Virus record (IMG/VR): IMGVR_UViG_3300032223_002281
Span: 1-55,037 of that record
Direction: 5' to 3' (one strand)
Source: a virus
Length of the DNA: 55,037 bases
Below are positions 17,544 to 25,042 of this stretch, in pieces. The notes under the pieces are model-generated. The model worked only from the letters and a program-made list of their open reading frames with translations. It was not told the DNA's origin and searched no databases. Position numbers and translations under genes: made by a program. Position 1 is the stretch's first letter. Every line of letters begins with the position of its first letter.

Positions 17544-18101
17544 TTATACCATAGAAATAAACAAATGAACTGTTTTATTACCAGATAAATTAGACCAAGA
17601 ATTATCTATTAGTTCTTTTGCATGTATAGTAATTGGCAAAGCCTGTTCTCCAGAATCAGTATTAATTTCACCAATTTGCAAAGAAGATGCTATTGGATTT
17701 TGCCCCAAAATATTATATTGAACGTTTAGATTACTTGATGTTATTGTAGAAGAGGTAATGTCAATAACTGGAACTAAAACAGTCCATACCCCAGAAACAA
17801 ATGCAATATCTGTATAATTTTTACTATAGAAATTTGAAACAAGTTTAAATAATGGTGTCCAAGAACCATCTACATATTGATACATAAATTGATACTGATC
17901 GTCTGTAGGAGAAATGTTTATTGCAATATCATAAACTAATGGGGTTTCTGGAATATAAGTATTTTGATCATTTGGCTGCCCACTTACGGCATAAATATAA
18001 CTTCCACGTTCACCTGTTGCTCCAAAATCTAATTCTACGTTAATTGTTTCAGGACCACCTAAAACTGCTAAATCATCTGTACTTAAATTTATATCTACCA
18101 T
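17544..18101 (-). CDS. Tail protein, beta-rich
   Basis: A 185-residue beta-rich protein. NVELDFGATGERGSYIYAVSGQPND resembles the collagen-like or hinge start of phage tail needle proteins, and the rest (NVQYNILGQNPIASSLQIGEI) is globular. It sits between two genes of the baseplate-like beta-sandwich group. Function is inferred from context only. Confidence 0.6.
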   Translation of the reverse strand: MVDINLSTDDLAVLGGPETINVELDFGATGERGSYIYAVSGQPNDQNTYIPETPLVYDIAINISPTDDQYQFMYQYVDGSWTPLFKLVSNFYSKNYTDIAFVSGVWTVLVPVIDITSSTITSSNLNVQYNILGQNPIASSLQIGEINTDSGEQALPITIHAKELIDNSWSNLSGNKTVHLFISMV

Positions 18102-18103
18102 GA

Positions 18104-18463
18104 TTAAGAAACGCTTACCTGATCCGTGACTGTAATTGATCCAGTTAACACTGTATGAACTTGATTATATGGTGTACCTGATTTGGTAATTTCTACATCA
18201 TAAACATAATTTGTTCCTGCATTTAAATTATTTGCATCCGAAGGTCTTATTGCACACAAAATATATCCTTCAGAAGCATGAAGAATAGAGTATGCTTCGT
18301 GATATGTTGATGATCCAGCAGATCCACGATTTTGTGAAAAAGAAAATTTTACAGAATATCCTGTAAGTGGATAAGGTTGACCAGAAGCGTCTTTTGGATA
18401 AATCCTAAACTCATAAGTATCACCCTTATAATATGAAATATTGTATGTACCTGGAAATGCCAT
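18104..18463 (-). CDS. Beta-sandwich tail protein, BppU N-terminus-like
   Basis: A 119-residue protein starting MAFPGTYNISYYKGDTYEFRIYPKD. The KGDT turn, SVKFSFSQNRG and final TVLTGSITVTDQ strands match the plan of the proteins at 11455 and 19300. The start is placed at 18463, not at an upstream ATG, because an extended -10 box (TGGTATAAT) ends exactly six bases before it, implying a leaderless transcript. Confidence 0.65.
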   Translation of the reverse strand: MAFPGTYNISYYKGDTYEFRIYPKDASGQPYPLTGYSVKFSFSQNRGSAGSSTYHEAYSILHASEGYILCAIRPSDANNLNAGTNYVYDVEITKSGTPYNQVHTVLTGSITVTDQVSVS

Positions 18464-18480
18464 AGAATTATTATACCACG

Positions 18481-19203
18481 TCAAACCACAGAAACATAAA
18501 TACTTTTTAGTTTTCCAATTGCATCAAAATCTGTTCTTATTTGTGGAACTCCACCTGCAGCCCACATATTTTGATCCTCTATAAAAAATTGTTGATCTAC
18601 AGAAATATCATACGTGTATTGATATTTAAACGATCCAATTAACTTTGACGGAGAAAATTTTGTTGATGAAAATAATGTTCTAAACCATACCTCAGTATTA
18701 TTAGTGTATGTTGTTAATTCAAAATTATAGGTTACATTTACAATAGCACCAATCTCCAATGGTTTAAATGTTAAAGATTTTGAATTAAAATTATAAAGGC
18801 TGGTTCCAAAAGCAGATTCTGGCATAAAATTTTCATTTTTAGTTGAACCTTTTTCAATTAATTCTAAAGATACCCAACCATCGTCACCATTTGTTATTCC
18901 AAGTCTTGCTTCTGGCGATTTTAAGTTTGTATAAGATGCCCAACCTGCTTGTTGTCCAGAAGCAGACAAAGAACTTTTTCCATCTTCTCCTTTTGGCCCT
19001 CTGTCACCTTTAGGACCACGAGCACCATCTTTACCAGCATCTCCATCTTTTCCTGGTTCTCCTTTAGGACCTTGCAAACCTTTTGGACCTTCTGGACCAG
19101 GAACTGGAATATATGTTGCCATATCTGTTGAGGGAACTTGCTGCTGTAATACTTGAGAAGCATAAGCATTTTTAGGAAAATCCATATTTTTTGAAACAGC
19201 CAT
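18481..19203 (-). CDS. Collagen-like tail fibre protein
   Basis: A 240-residue protein. Residues about 33-75 are uninterrupted Gly-X-Y triplets (GPEGPKGLQGPKGEPGKDG and on), which would form a collagen-type triple helix. The C-terminal 150 residues form a globular tip (NYFNFELTTYTNN-like beta strands, KLIGSFKYQYTYDISVDQ). Collagen-like segments are common in phage fibres and drive trimerisation. Confidence 0.8.
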   Translation of the reverse strand: MAVSKNMDFPKNAYASQVLQQQVPSTDMATYIPVPGPEGPKGLQGPKGEPGKDGDAGKDGARGPKGDRGPKGEDGKSSLSASGQQAGWASYTNLKSPEARLGITNGDDGWVSLELIEKGSTKNENFMPESAFGTSLYNFNSKSLTFKPLEIGAIVNVTYNFELTTYTNNTEVWFRTLFSSTKFSPSKLIGSFKYQYTYDISVDQQFFIEDQNMWAAGGVPQIRTDFDAIGKLKSIYVSVV

Positions 19204-19213
19204 TTTGTCTCCC

Positions 19214-19300
19214 CTATTTATTTACTTTATAAGTTTTATTTTCAATTTTTATTACTGGTGGAAGTTGAGGTCTGGGTGTTGTAACTTTTACTACTGCCAT
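19214..19300 (-). CDS. 28-residue micro-protein
   Basis: MAVVKVTTPRPQLPPVIKIE and a short basic end. Its ATG overlaps the upstream stop (TAATG), so it is coupled to the beta-sandwich gene before it. Pro-rich strand-like composition suggests a structural peptide; no family recognised. Confidence 0.5.
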   Translation of the reverse strand: MAVVKVTTPRPQLPPVIKIENKTYKVNK

Positions 19301-19677
19301 TACAATGCTCCAGAAATATCACCAATTACAGTGATTGTTCCAATAACTGGTGTCCAAATATCTCCACTAATTGTTACTTCAAGATCAAAAGTTAGTTCTG
19401 CTACCTGGGATGTATATCCAGTTCCCCAATATGTAGTAATATCAGGAGTTGCTTTAATTTCAACATATCCATTATGTGAGACAACTTGTAATTCATCAAT
19501 TATGTCTCCTTTTGGGTCATAAGCGCTTGCTTTATATGTCCATCCAGAAGTAGAAAAATAAGTGATTTCATCATTTTCTAAAAATTCAACCCTCAAAGAG
19601 GCTGAATCTCCTCTAACAACATTCCATTTAATTTTTACTGGGTTAGCACCAAAAATTTCAGGTCCACACATAGTCAT
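19300..19677 (-). CDS. Beta-sandwich tail protein, BppU N-terminus-like
   Basis: A 125-residue protein with KIKWNVVRGDSASLRVEFLENDE, WTYKASAYDPKGD and WTPVIGTITVIGD. It is the third copy of the (K/R)GD(S/T) beta-sandwich plan. An ATTATA complement gives a TATAAT box seven bases before the ATG at 19677, so this is probably the promoter-proximal gene of the block that ends with the collagen-like fibre. Confidence 0.65.
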   Translation of the reverse strand: MTMCGPEIFGANPVKIKWNVVRGDSASLRVEFLENDEITYFSTSGWTYKASAYDPKGDIIDELQVVSHNGYVEIKATPDITTYWGTGYTSQVAELTFDLEVTISGDIWTPVIGTITVIGDISGAL

Positions 19678-19702
19678 AACATTGATTATACCATTAAATT
19701 AC

Positions 19703-19749
19703 AAAAAAAATACCTAGGATAGGTGGGTATAAAAAGACTATCCTAGGTA
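19703..19749 (-). terminator. Intrinsic terminator downstream of the holin-like gene
   Basis: A perfect 12-pair stem, TACCTAGGATAG (19711-19722) with CTATCCTAGGTA (19738-19749), followed on the minus strand by eight T (complement of 19703-19710). It separates the holin-like gene from the leftward tail block. Confidence 0.85.
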
Positions 19750-19947
19750 CTTTAAAATTATATCATATCAAGACTATTTGGACATTGAGATTAAAGTTTA
19801 CCTAATTGTTACAATTCCTTTTGTCCGTTTTGTTAGGTTATAGATACTTTTGTCATAGTTATCAATAGTGTATACTTTAATATATATAAGAAAAAAGAAC
19901 TATCTTTAAAGGTTTATATATAATATATCTTATATATAGTATATAAG

Positions 19948-20202
19948 TTATTTGTTATTTGCAGCAATATGTTCTAAAAGGGTATCATACATCTTATCTA
20001 ATTTTTGATCCATTCTGCAACGTTGTTCATCTGCTTCCATTATTTTTTGCTCTAAACGTTTAACGGAATCTTTCAAACTTGAACCACCATTTGGTTTTAA
20101 TTCTGCAAGGTAGTGTTTTGTTAGCCATTTAATACTATATGCTATAGAAGCAATTATTGTTGTTATGCTGACAATAAGTCCAGCCCAATCTGCAGGTGTC
20201 AT
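19948..20202 (-). CDS. Holin-like single-span membrane protein
   Basis: An 84-residue protein: a short N-terminus, one membrane span (LIVSITTIIASIAYSIKWL), then a charged, helical tail (SVKRLEQKIMEADEQRCRMDQKLDKMYDTLLEHI) likely to form a coiled coil. This is the layout of DUF2746-type and other actinophage holins. It is close to, though not adjacent to, the lysin. The region 19750-19947 downstream is very AT-rich and I see no gene in it. Confidence 0.7.
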   Translation of the reverse strand: MTPADWAGLIVSITTIIASIAYSIKWLTKHYLAELKPNGGSSLKDSVKRLEQKIMEADEQRCRMDQKLDKMYDTLLEHIAANNK

Positions 20203-20249
20203 AATAACTTATTATAACTAGATTATTTAAAATGTGATATGATTTTTAT

Positions 20250-20447
20250 ATGGAAGATGTAAAATTTAGTGATCTTTTTGATCCTTCAAAACCTAGGTCA
20301 GATAAAGAATTAATAGAAAAACGCTTATCTATTTGCAATCAATGCCCTGCTTTTAATAAAAGACTTGCAAAATGTAAAAAATGTGGATGTTTTATGAAAT
20401 TAAAAAGCACTTTGCAACAAGCAAGATGTCCTTTAGATAAATGGTAA
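20250..20447 (+). CDS. Cysteine-rich DUF6171-like small protein
   Basis: A 65-residue paralogue of the gene at 14055: DPSKPRSDKELIEKRLSICN, C-x2-C, CKKCGCFMKLKSTL and CPLDKW. The cysteine spacing suggests a zinc or iron-sulfur site. TATGAT lies six bases before the ATG, so the message is probably leaderless. The next gene is a double 2OG oxygenase, repeating the pairing seen at 14055-14916. Confidence 0.75.
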   Translation: MEDVKFSDLFDPSKPRSDKELIEKRLSICNQCPAFNKRLAKCKKCGCFMKLKSTLQQARCPLDKW

Positions 20448-20462
20448 TGATATAATGTTTTA

Positions 20463-21683
20463 ATGAATATTAAAGCAATCAAGCCTACATTAATTAAAGA
20501 CATATTTAATAATGAAGACTATGAGTATATTTATAAAATTATTAATATTGCTTTACAATCTGAAAACAAATATGAAAAATTTATTATAAATGGTAATGGA
20601 ATGAAAAGATATGTTTTTGGAGAACAATCTAAAATTATTAAAAACTTACAAAATAAAATAAGTGAGTTATTAAATATTGAAATAGATCATTCTGGTGGAT
20701 TTTTTGCTAGATATAATAAAGATTTAAATGGAAAGCCAGCACTGCCACCACATCATGATAATGCTGGTGATGGGTTTTTTTGTTTAACCTTTACAGCACA
20801 ATTAGATTCAAATACTGATTGGCCAATATACGTTTATGATGATAGTTTTCAATTAAATAAAAATGAAGCAGTTATTTTTTCTGGAAATACAAACATTCAT
20901 TGGAGACCATCTAAAGAATTTTCAGATACAGATTTTTTAGATATTTTTGTTTGTCACTTTTATTTTAAAGGAAAAGATTTTTTATTACCTGAAGAAAATA
21001 ATCTTGAAATGAAAATGCAAGCAAAAACATATGAACAAAAATATGCAAACTTAATTTCTATAGAAAATGAAAAAGATCAAGAAAAAATATTTAATGGATT
21101 TTTTGACACAAAAATTGATAAAGTTTTTAGTGATGAAGAAATTGAAGCAATATATAAAGTAAGATTTGATGATGCAATAAATAAAAAAATGTCAAATGGA
21201 CAGCCATATGTTTTTTCAGATTCATCCTGTGGCTATATAACATCTGTTTATCCGTTGCCCGAATTTGCTAGAAAAAAATTATTAGATTTAGTTAATTCTT
21301 ATGTAACAATTAAAATTAAAGAAGAGGGTATTCATTTTCCAAGATACACTCTTGAGTCTGGATCAACACCACAACTTAAACCACATTATGATGTTGGATT
21401 AAATCACCACGCTTTTACATTAAGTGTACAACTAAAAAATACCAAAAATTGGCCAGTATATGTAAATGATAATAGATATGATTTGGGATTTAACCAAGCC
21501 GTTATTTTTTCAGGAACTAATCAAATTCACTGGAGACCAGATATTGACTTTACAGAAAATGATTATTATGATATTTTAGTTTGCCAATATACAGCAGAAA
21601 AAGATCCGCTTCCTCTATCAGATAAGCACAGAGCCAAAATGAAAGAAAAAGCGGATCAATACGTACAAAAATATTTTAATTAA
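20463..21683 (+). CDS. Tandem two-domain 2OG-Fe(II) oxygenase
   Basis: A 406-residue protein made of two similar oxygenase domains. Domain 1 (about 1-185) has HHD at 97-99 and HWRP with His146; domain 2 (about 205-406) has HYD at 308-310 and HWRP with His356. The strands WPIYVYDDSFQLNKNEAVIFSG and WPVYVNDNRYDLGFNQAVIFSG align closely. Both domains keep all iron ligands. TATAAT lies six bases before the ATG, again leaderless. The role could be hydroxylation of a repetitive or dimeric substrate; this is open. Confidence 0.8.
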   Translation: MNIKAIKPTLIKDIFNNEDYEYIYKIINIALQSENKYEKFIINGNGMKRYVFGEQSKIIKNLQNKISELLNIEIDHSGGFFARYNKDLNGKPALPPHHDNAGDGFFCLTFTAQLDSNTDWPIYVYDDSFQLNKNEAVIFSGNTNIHWRPSKEFSDTDFLDIFVCHFYFKGKDFLLPEENNLEMKMQAKTYEQKYANLISIENEKDQEKIFNGFFDTKIDKVFSDEEIEAIYKVRFDDAINKKMSNGQPYVFSDSSCGYITSVYPLPEFARKKLLDLVNSYVTIKIKEEGIHFPRYTLESGSTPQLKPHYDVGLNHHAFTLSVQLKNTKNWPVYVNDNRYDLGFNQAVIFSGTNQIHWRPDIDFTENDYYDILVCQYTAEKDPLPLSDKHRAKMKEKADQYVQKYFN

Positions 21684-21967
21684 TCACGAACAACTGGAAA
21701 ATTAACCTTTTCCAATGCTTCAATAAGTGGCGGATCAAGTTCGACGTAAAGTTTCGCCGTAGATTCTCCAGTATTTGAATTAATGTGAGTAATAGTTGTT
21801 GAAAGAATATCTTGTGCGCTTTCAATAGATTCAACATTATTTGCAAATGTTTTTATGATAATAATGTAATCGCAAAAATCTTTAAAAATAAAATCTTTTG
21901 CTTTCTTATTACCTTCTTGTGTTTGATACCAATCAGTTTCTACGAACTGACCACGTTCTAACTTCAT
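21680..21967 (-). CDS. Hypothetical protein
   Basis: A 95-residue protein (MKLERGQFVETDWYQ...). The start at 21967 has a GGGGG ribosome-binding site, unlike most single-gene cassettes here; a TATACT box lies further upstream at about 22003. It contains IESAQDILSTTITHIN and AKLYVELDPPLIEALEKV. It is convergent with the double oxygenase and overlaps it by four bases. Not recognised. Confidence 0.55.
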   Translation of the reverse strand: MKLERGQFVETDWYQTQEGNKKAKDFIFKDFCDYIIIIKTFANNVESIESAQDILSTTITHINSNTGESTAKLYVELDPPLIEALEKVNFPVVRD

Positions 21968-22026
21968 AATTTCCCCCATCTAGTAGAACTTATAAAGTAT
22001 ATCATATTCTGTGATAAAATAGGGGT

Positions 22027-22713
22027 ATGACTCAAATAAACCCAATTAAACCATATTCTGAAAAAAATTTTTTTTCGGCAGAAGAGTACTCTGCAATCTA
22101 TAAAACAATTAACGACACGATGGAACTTGGAATACAAGATTCGGGTGATAAGTGGCAACACTTTAGAAAAAATACAAACAATGGTTTTAATGTCGTTTTT
22201 TTGAGCGAAAGAAGACAAGGCGATCTTCCAGGTTTGCCACAGTTTGTCGAAGATAGTATTCGAAATAAGTTCGAAAACGTCGCAGGAGGCCCTGTCGGAC
22301 ATATAGGCATACTATGGGCTAGGTACACCCTTGAAAGTGGTGAAATGCCCACTCTAATGCCTCATCAGGACCGTTCTGAAACACATGTAGCCTTTATGTT
22401 TACTACAGAATTAGATTCAAACATTGATTGGGATTTTTATGTAGAAGATGAAAAATTTACTATGGAGAAAAACCAGGGAATTTGGTTTAGCGGTACTCAT
22501 CAATCCCATTGGAGACCAGATTATGATTTCCAAGAAGGAGATTATTATGATATTATTTTATGTCAAACACATGATGCAGCAGATCCAAATCCACTAGAAG
22601 AAGAACATTGGCTAGATGGGGATGATCATTCAAATGAGGTATCAGAGAAGTATGCTACACTATTAATGAATTCAAGAGCAAAAGCAGCCATGATGAATGG
22701 CCCTTGTCAATAA
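22027..22713 (+). CDS. 2OG-Fe(II) oxygenase-like protein
   Basis: A 228-residue single-domain relative of the tandem oxygenase: RYTLESGEMPTLMPHQD (HQD 113-115) and FSGTHQSHWRPD (His161). RYTLESG is shared word for word with domain 2 of the gene at 20463, so one probably arose from the other. TAAAAT lies six bases before the ATG, giving a leaderless message. Confidence 0.8.
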   Translation: MTQINPIKPYSEKNFFSAEEYSAIYKTINDTMELGIQDSGDKWQHFRKNTNNGFNVVFLSERRQGDLPGLPQFVEDSIRNKFENVAGGPVGHIGILWARYTLESGEMPTLMPHQDRSETHVAFMFTTELDSNIDWDFYVEDEKFTMEKNQGIWFSGTHQSHWRPDYDFQEGDYYDIILCQTHDAADPNPLEEEHWLDGDDHSNEVSEKYATLLMNSRAKAAMMNGPCQ

Positions 22714-22723
22714 TGGAGAAATA

Positions 22724-22900
22724 ATGAATAAGCAAGAAGTAGTCGATTTGATGACTAATACAGTTGTTGAGTGGAATAAGCGTATGGCATCAGAACAAAA
22801 TATTGATATCGAGCCATGGCTAGAACAAGCAATGCCTCAATTGGTATATGCTAATGAGTTATTGTATGATGCGTTGAACGCTAATGGTCTCATCAAGTAG
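22724..22900 (+). CDS. Small helical protein
   Basis: A 58-residue acidic helical protein (MNKQEVVDLMTNTVVEWNKR...ELLYDALNANGLIK). The start at 22724 is set by GGAG seven bases upstream; it lies just after the oxygenase stop and overlaps the next gene by 17 bases. No family recognised. Confidence 0.6.
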   Translation: MNKQEVVDLMTNTVVEWNKRMASEQNIDIEPWLEQAMPQLVYANELLYDALNANGLIK

Positions 22901-23201
22901 AGTTTGCACTCTTTGTCCCCTCGAATGTAAAAAATTTAATAAATGCACTTGGGCTTCAAACCCTAATTTACCTGAACACTTTCAGCCATCCATATCTGGT
23001 GTTTTAGGATTACGTAGAGGTCAAAAATATATTGTTTTAACAAACATGAGATCAGAAGTAAATGAGGAAGTCATTGATTGGTATATAGCAGATTCTATTA
23101 AGAATGGTTATAACTTAGCATACCGTCGAAATAATCAAGATCATTTTATAGGTGATCCTAATTTTGTAAAATTAATGTATGGGAGTTTAGGGTCTTCCTA
23201 G
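22884..23201 (+). CDS. Cysteine-rich hypothetical protein
   Basis: A 105-residue protein with an N-terminal cluster of four cysteines (VCTLCPLECKKFNKCTW) followed by a region with LGLRRGQKYIVLTNMRSE. The cysteines could bind zinc or an iron-sulfur cluster. It is the last gene of a three-gene rightward unit; its 3' end overlaps a small minus-strand gene by 15 bases. Confidence 0.6.
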   Translation: MVSSSRVCTLCPLECKKFNKCTWASNPNLPEHFQPSISGVLGLRRGQKYIVLTNMRSEVNEEVIDWYIADSIKNGYNLAYRRNNQDHFIGDPNFVKLMYGSLGSS

Positions 23202-23309
23202 ATCTTCCCAAAATTTTTCTCTACCCATAGCATCTGTTTCAGGAATAGGTTTAGACTCAAACTGAAAATTATCATCCCAAGCATTTTCTAGGTTTTCTAA
23301 TATTGCCAT
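23187..23309 (-). CDS. 40-residue small protein with leaderless promoter
   Basis: MAILENLENAWDDNFQFESK, ending EKFWEDLGRP. Acidic and aromatic. A TATAAT box (complement of 23316-23321) ends six bases before the ATG, matching the leaderless pattern seen throughout. No family recognised. Its promoter position is the main reason to accept it. Confidence 0.55.
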   Translation of the reverse strand: MAILENLENAWDDNFQFESKPIPETDAMGREKFWEDLGRP

Positions 23310-23468
23310 GTATTTATTATACAGCCAAATCTGAAAAAATTTTCAAAATTGACTTTTGCCAAAATCTGAATATTTTTGTCAGATGTATGATACACATTTT
23401 AAAAACAAAAAACACAAAAATATAGTGAGCACATAATATACCCACTATACACAGGTTAGCGTTTAATA

Positions 23469-23669
23469 CTACACACCCGTCAGTGTTTTTTTACCTTGCA
23501 ACCAACCATTGTGAATGCCTATAATTGGAGCGTCAATACATACTGCCGTTCCAATAGGCAACAACTCTTTGTATTGTTCAATAAATGTTAATACATTTTC
23601 TTTTGTATCAAACACCATGTCCTTAGTAGTTCCTGATGTTGATGTTAATCTAACTTTGATCATATACAT
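23469..23669 (-). CDS. Small protein, paralogue of the rightward gene at 25043
   Basis: About 66 residues (or 64 from ATG 23663). The segment FIEQYKELLPIGTAVCIDAP and the GxxxGxLxGK ending line up with FVSQYPEKLPVGVSVKISCD and RGVLKGK of the protein at 25043-25234. The two genes belong to the opposing small-gene operons on either side of the control region. Function unknown. Confidence 0.65.
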   Translation of the reverse strand: MYMIKVRLTSTSGTTKDMVFDTKENVLTFIEQYKELLPIGTAVCIDAPIIGIHNGWLQGKKTLTGV

Positions 23670-23672
23670 AAC

Positions 23673-23831
23673 CTACTTTCCTGAGCACACATAGGTGCTA
23701 CGCATTGTTGTCTTACCTGTCACATGGCTTGTGTGTGATACACGATATAGCCCACACACCTTAGCGTGTGCAGGTGTAGGTGCTACTAGAGGTAGTAGTG
23801 CTAGTGTTAATGTTAATATAATCTTATTCAT
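23673..23831 (-). CDS. Secreted 52-residue cysteine-pair protein
   Basis: MNKIILTLTLALLPLVAPTP then AHA, a convincing Sec signal peptide with an A-x-A cleavage site. The mature peptide is about 27 residues (KVCGLYRVSHTSHVTGKT...YVCSGK) with two cysteines that could form one disulfide. It is directly coupled to the upstream gene (TAA followed by ATG). A phage-encoded secreted micro-protein could act in superinfection exclusion or on the cell envelope; that is inference. Confidence 0.65.
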   Translation of the reverse strand: MNKIILTLTLALLPLVAPTPAHAKVCGLYRVSHTSHVTGKTTMRSTYVCSGK

Positions 23832-23963
23832 TTAGTTATTCTCCTTAGATACGCATTCGCATTGGGTTATTGTTATTGTGTTACCCTCGTGGATAACTGT
23901 TGCTAGAGTATCACACTCGTCGCAGATGTAGACATAATCTAATTCATCCATAATGTTACCCAT
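23832..23963 (-). CDS. 43-residue zinc-ribbon-like protein
   Basis: MGNIMDELDYVYICDECDTL...ITQCECVSKENN. Two Cys pairs, C-x2-C and C-x-C, separated by 20 residues suggest a small metal ribbon. It resembles the proteins at 32348 and 38510 in layout. It lies one base after the upstream stop and is followed immediately by the secreted micro-protein. Confidence 0.6.
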   Translation of the reverse strand: MGNIMDELDYVYICDECDTLATVIHEGNTITITQCECVSKENN

Positions 23964-23964
23964 T

Positions 23965-24192
23965 TTATTTAACTCCCATCACTAGGGACATATAACGCTT
24001 AGCGATAATAATCGCCTTAGGGTTAAGTGTCATATCATAGCGACTAGAACCTGTCGCAGGATATTTATTGTTAATGCGTTGTGCAATTCGCACAGGTAGC
24101 ATTTTAGGTGCAGGTGCGTAACCTGCAGCCTCTAGACCAAAGTCCTTAGCAATATCAGAACGGATTTCGTTATAGTATGTAGTGTAGTTCAT
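23965..24192 (-). CDS. Small hypothetical protein
   Basis: A 75-residue protein (MNYTTYYNEIRSDIAKDFGL...). The segment MLPVRIAQRINNKYPATGSSRYD is basic and could contact nucleic acid. AAAGAAAGGTGGT precedes the start, the same ribosome-binding element used by the rightward gene at 24821. It is first in the downstream part of the leftward small-gene operon, with its own promoter at 24313-24341. Confidence 0.6.
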   Translation of the reverse strand: MNYTTYYNEIRSDIAKDFGLEAAGYAPAPKMLPVRIAQRINNKYPATGSSRYDMTLNPKAIIIAKRYMSLVMGVK

Positions 24193-24312
24193 ATTGAACC
24201 ACCTTTCTTTTAATTCGATAACCTTGTGTTATCTGTTTCCTTGACCTAGGTTATTTGCTCTATATTCTAGAGGCTCACTAGGATTTAGCCTTATTTAATT
24301 TTCGATACTGTA

Positions 24313-24341
24313 AGTATAGCATAGAAATGTCAAAAAGTCAA
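24313..24341 (-). promoter_or_regulatory. Leftward promoter for the gene at 24192
   Basis: On the minus strand TTGACT, 17 bases, TATACT. The spacer contains TTTTTGACATTTCT, shared with the other leftward promoter at 24547. The -35 box overlaps the stop region of the preceding small gene. Confidence 0.75.
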
Positions 24342-24343
24342 GT

Positions 24344-24508
24344 TTAGACACGGACAATTCGGACATTTTCTGTGTGATTTACCTCACATCCCTCATGGTA
24401 TAGGGCAGGTGCTAGGACTACCTGTCCGCAAGGGCAGAGGTTCATCAAACCTCTTGGATAATCGGATACTGTAGCGAATCCTCTCGCTCTTTCATGTAGT
24501 GAGTTCAT
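24344..24508 (-). CDS. 54-residue small protein with Cys motif
   Basis: MNSLHERARGFATVSDYPRG then LMNLCPCGQVVLAPALYHEGCEVNH. The CPCG knuckle plus a further Cys and two His could bind zinc. GAAAGGAG lies five bases before the ATG, and a full promoter lies at 24547-24575. The codons for the C-terminal part contain a perfect TGTGA-N6-TCACA palindrome. Confidence 0.65.
   Translation of the reverse strand: MNSLHERARGFATVSDYPRGLMNLCPCGQVVLAPALYHEGCEVNHTENVRIVRV
24373..24388. promoter_or_regulatory. CRP/GlxR-like palindrome
   Basis: TGTGATTTACCTCACA. It matches the TGTGA-N6-TCACA consensus of Crp-family regulators and, with TA at the centre, the GlxR form TGTGA-N2-TA-N2-TCACA. It lies inside the small gene 24344-24508. 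Confidence 0.55.
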
Positions 24509-24546
24509 TTGGAACTCCTTTCTTTTTTAATCTTTCTAATACTAGT

Positions 24547-24575
24547 ATTATAGCACAGAAATGTCAAAAAGTCAA
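24547..24575 (-). promoter_or_regulatory. Leftward promoter for the small-gene operon
   Basis: On the minus strand TTGACT, 17 bases, TATAAT, with TTTTTGACATTTCTGTGC as spacer. It is the first promoter of the leftward array and stands divergent to the rightward promoter at 24742. Confidence 0.8.
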
Positions 24576-24585
24576 ATCGAAACAC

Positions 24586-24742
24586 GGCGTGTCGCAATAA
24601 ATCTTTTGTGATCTACACCACATTCGGGCCGACCATAGTTATCCACATGATGTACATCACACCCACGATTTACGCTTAAGTTATCCACATGATGTAAGTC
24701 ACAATCCCTTTTGTCCACTATGTCCGTTTTGTACACCCCTAA
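24586..24742. promoter_or_regulatory. Central control region with DnaA-box-like and Crp-like sites
   Basis: This non-coding stretch between the divergent small-gene operons holds GGCGTGTCG (24586-24594), TGTGA-N6-CCACA (24607-24622), GGGCCGACC, two copies of GTTATCCACATGATGTA (TTATCCACA at 24639-24647 and 24681-24689, each running into an N6-TCACA half-palindrome), and TTGTCCACT followed by TGTCCGTTTTGT. TTATCCACA is the consensus DnaA box. It could be a replication origin, an operator cluster, or both. Confidence 0.5.
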
Positions 24743-24765
24743 ATGTCAGACCCCCCTGCTATACT
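24742..24765 (+). promoter_or_regulatory. Rightward promoter of the AATGTCAG class
   Basis: AATGTCAG (24742-24749), ten bases, TATACT (24760-24765). No good TTGACA lies upstream. It drives the first rightward small gene through a 55-base leader ending in AAAGAAAGGTGGT. Confidence 0.65.
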
Positions 24766-24820
24766 TACTAGTATAAAGATTGAACAATAAGTAAATCTAC
24801 TAAAAGAAAGGTGGTCTCAA

Positions 24821-24985
24821 ATGACTACACTAAATGAAACTCTATTCTCTACTATCGTACACGAGTACCATAACGGAGGCGTTAAGTCATCTTATGGCTT
24901 AGACGCTTACACTCGTAAAGAGTTAATCAGATTCCTGTTTGACTCTAAGCGTAACCCTCAGTGCTTCTGCATTGAGTGTTTGTAA
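24821..24985 (+). CDS. 54-residue small protein, first rightward gene
   Basis: MTTLNETLFSTIVHEYHNGG, then TRKELIRFLFDSKRNPQCFC and IECL. The C-terminal C-x-C-x2-C may bind metal. It is monocistronic, because a new promoter starts within its stop codon. No family recognised. Confidence 0.65.
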   Translation: MTTLNETLFSTIVHEYHNGGVKSSYGLDAYTRKELIRFLFDSKRNPQCFCIECL

Positions 24986-25009
24986 AATGTCAGTCCCCTC
25001 TGATACAAT
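24980..25009 (+). promoter_or_regulatory. Rightward promoter of the AATGTCAG class
   Basis: TTGTAA (24980-24985), 18 bases including AATGTCAG, then TACAAT (25004-25009). The -35 hexamer overlaps the stop codon of the preceding gene. It drives the four coupled genes that follow. Confidence 0.65.
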
Positions 25010-25042
25010 AATCCTAATAAACAAAAAAAGAAAGGTAGTCAA

